64,000 nucleotides of DNA from a virus, in IMG/VR virus record IMGVR_UViG_3300020420_000721, positions 22,040 through 86,039 of that record; one strand, given 5' to 3'. This document shows positions 63,694-64,000 of the stretch, one piece after another. The stretch's first letter is position 1. The number at the start of each line of letters is the position of its first letter. Below the pieces are notes generated by a model. The model worked only from the letters and a program-made list of their open reading frames with translations, was not told the origin of the DNA and ran no database searches. The position numbers were made by a program, and so were the translations under genes.

Positions 63694-64000
63694 ATGCGAC
63701 TTCATCAGCTATTTGAAGCAAAGACTGACAACGTTACTGTGGTGTATGGTGGAAGATTCCAACCAATGCATCAAGGTCACTTTGCATTATATAAACGTCT
63801 ACAATCTCGCTTTGGAGCGGACAATGTATTTATCGCTACTACTTTTGGGCAAAAACAACAAGCAATGCACAAATCAGGCGACTATTCTACAGATCCATTT
63901 ACTTTTGCCGAGAAGCAAGATATCATGAATCGTATGTTTGGTATTGATAAGAGTCAAATATTAGATACTTCACCATATCAACCAGATGTTTCAAAGGCAG
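63694..64000 (+). CDS. nucleotidyltransferase of the NMN/cytidylyltransferase superfamily (partial)
   Basis: The first 102 residues are in the window and the frame continues past its end. VTVVYGGRFQPMHQGHFALY carries the GRFQPxHxGH signature of the nucleotidylyltransferase fold, and the segment with FIATTFGQKQ follows as in NMN adenylyltransferases. Members join NMP to small molecules, as in NAD or CDP-sugar synthesis. The N-terminus MRLHQLFEAK is an extra segment ahead of the fold. It is expressed from a late-type promoter. NAD repair or precursor activation is likely, but the substrate cannot be read from the part seen. Confidence 0.75.
   Translation, partial: MRLHQLFEAKTDNVTVVYGGRFQPMHQGHFALYKRLQSRFGADNVFIATTFGQKQQAMHKSGDYSTDPFTFAEKQDIMNRMFGIDKSQILDTSPYQPDVSKA

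Overview
This window is a 64 kb piece of the genome of a T4-like tailed phage (a myovirus of the T4 superfamily). It is AT-rich, almost fully coding, and most genes lie on the minus strand in tight, often overlapping operons. The T4 core set is recognisable. Recombination and replication genes are uvsW, uvsX, uvsY, gp32, gp46, gp47 and a gp62-like clamp-loader subunit. The late sigma factor is gp55. Packaging and head genes are gp16, gp17, gp4, gp20, gp21, gp22 and gp23. Neck and tail genes are gp13, gp14, gp15, gp18, gp19, gp26/gp51, tape-measure-like proteins and fibres. Protein style (Ala/Thr-rich repetitive fibres, cupin, 2OG oxygenase and radical SAM genes, small conserved marine-phage proteins) resembles T4-like phages of marine bacteria such as pelagiphages and cyanophages. 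No photosynthesis genes are present, and the host cannot be settled from the sequence.

Layout. 1-7.2 kb: early genes, with a DnaE-like palm fragment, a zinc-finger protein, a cupin, gp62-like, uvsW, an AAA ATPase and small conserved proteins. 7.3-12.1 kb: a six-gene accessory operon with two radical SAM enzymes, a PLP fold-type I enzyme, a DadA-like FAD oxidoreductase, an 80-residue protein and a 2OG-Fe(II) oxygenase. 12.1-15.1 kb: the uvsY-uvsX-gp32 recombination block. 15.2-26.2 kb: terminase, tail tube, tail sheath, dNMP kinase and gp13. 26.2-34.8 kb: a mixed block with a third radical SAM gene, gp14-gp15 on the plus strand, a Nudix enzyme and two glycosyltransferases. 35-45.3 kb: fibre and structural adhesin-type proteins. 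45.5-51.4 kb: the T4-ordered head block 20-67-68-21-22-23. 51.4-58.4 kb: two tape-measure-like giants facing gp26/gp51. 58.4-63.6 kb: a structured non-coding stretch, a nuclease, gp46, gp47 and gp55. From 63.7 kb: the start of a nucleotidyltransferase.

Regulation can be read directly. Host-type sigma70 promoters (TTGACA, 16-18 nt, TATAAT-like) precede uvsW, the AAA gene, the 112-residue gene, gp32, the 425-residue gene and gp55. A T4-type late motif, NATAAATA, precedes almost every structural operon, matching the gp55 gene present here. At several sites the two types are fused. At four genes the late motif, or a one-mismatch version of it, ends exactly 5 nt before the ATG, which implies leaderless late transcripts. 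Strong hairpin terminators close the AAA, radical SAM, pre-terminase, sheath, giant fibre and major capsid units.

The most unusual items are the radical SAM/PLP/FAD/2OG operon, the leaderless and composite promoters, a likely -1 frameshift joining gp26 to a start-less gp51-like frame, the structured non-coding stretch at 59.0-59.3 kb, the polymerase III alpha-like fragment, and tandem tape-measure-like proteins. All family assignments are by reading motifs and remembered family sequences; no search was run.
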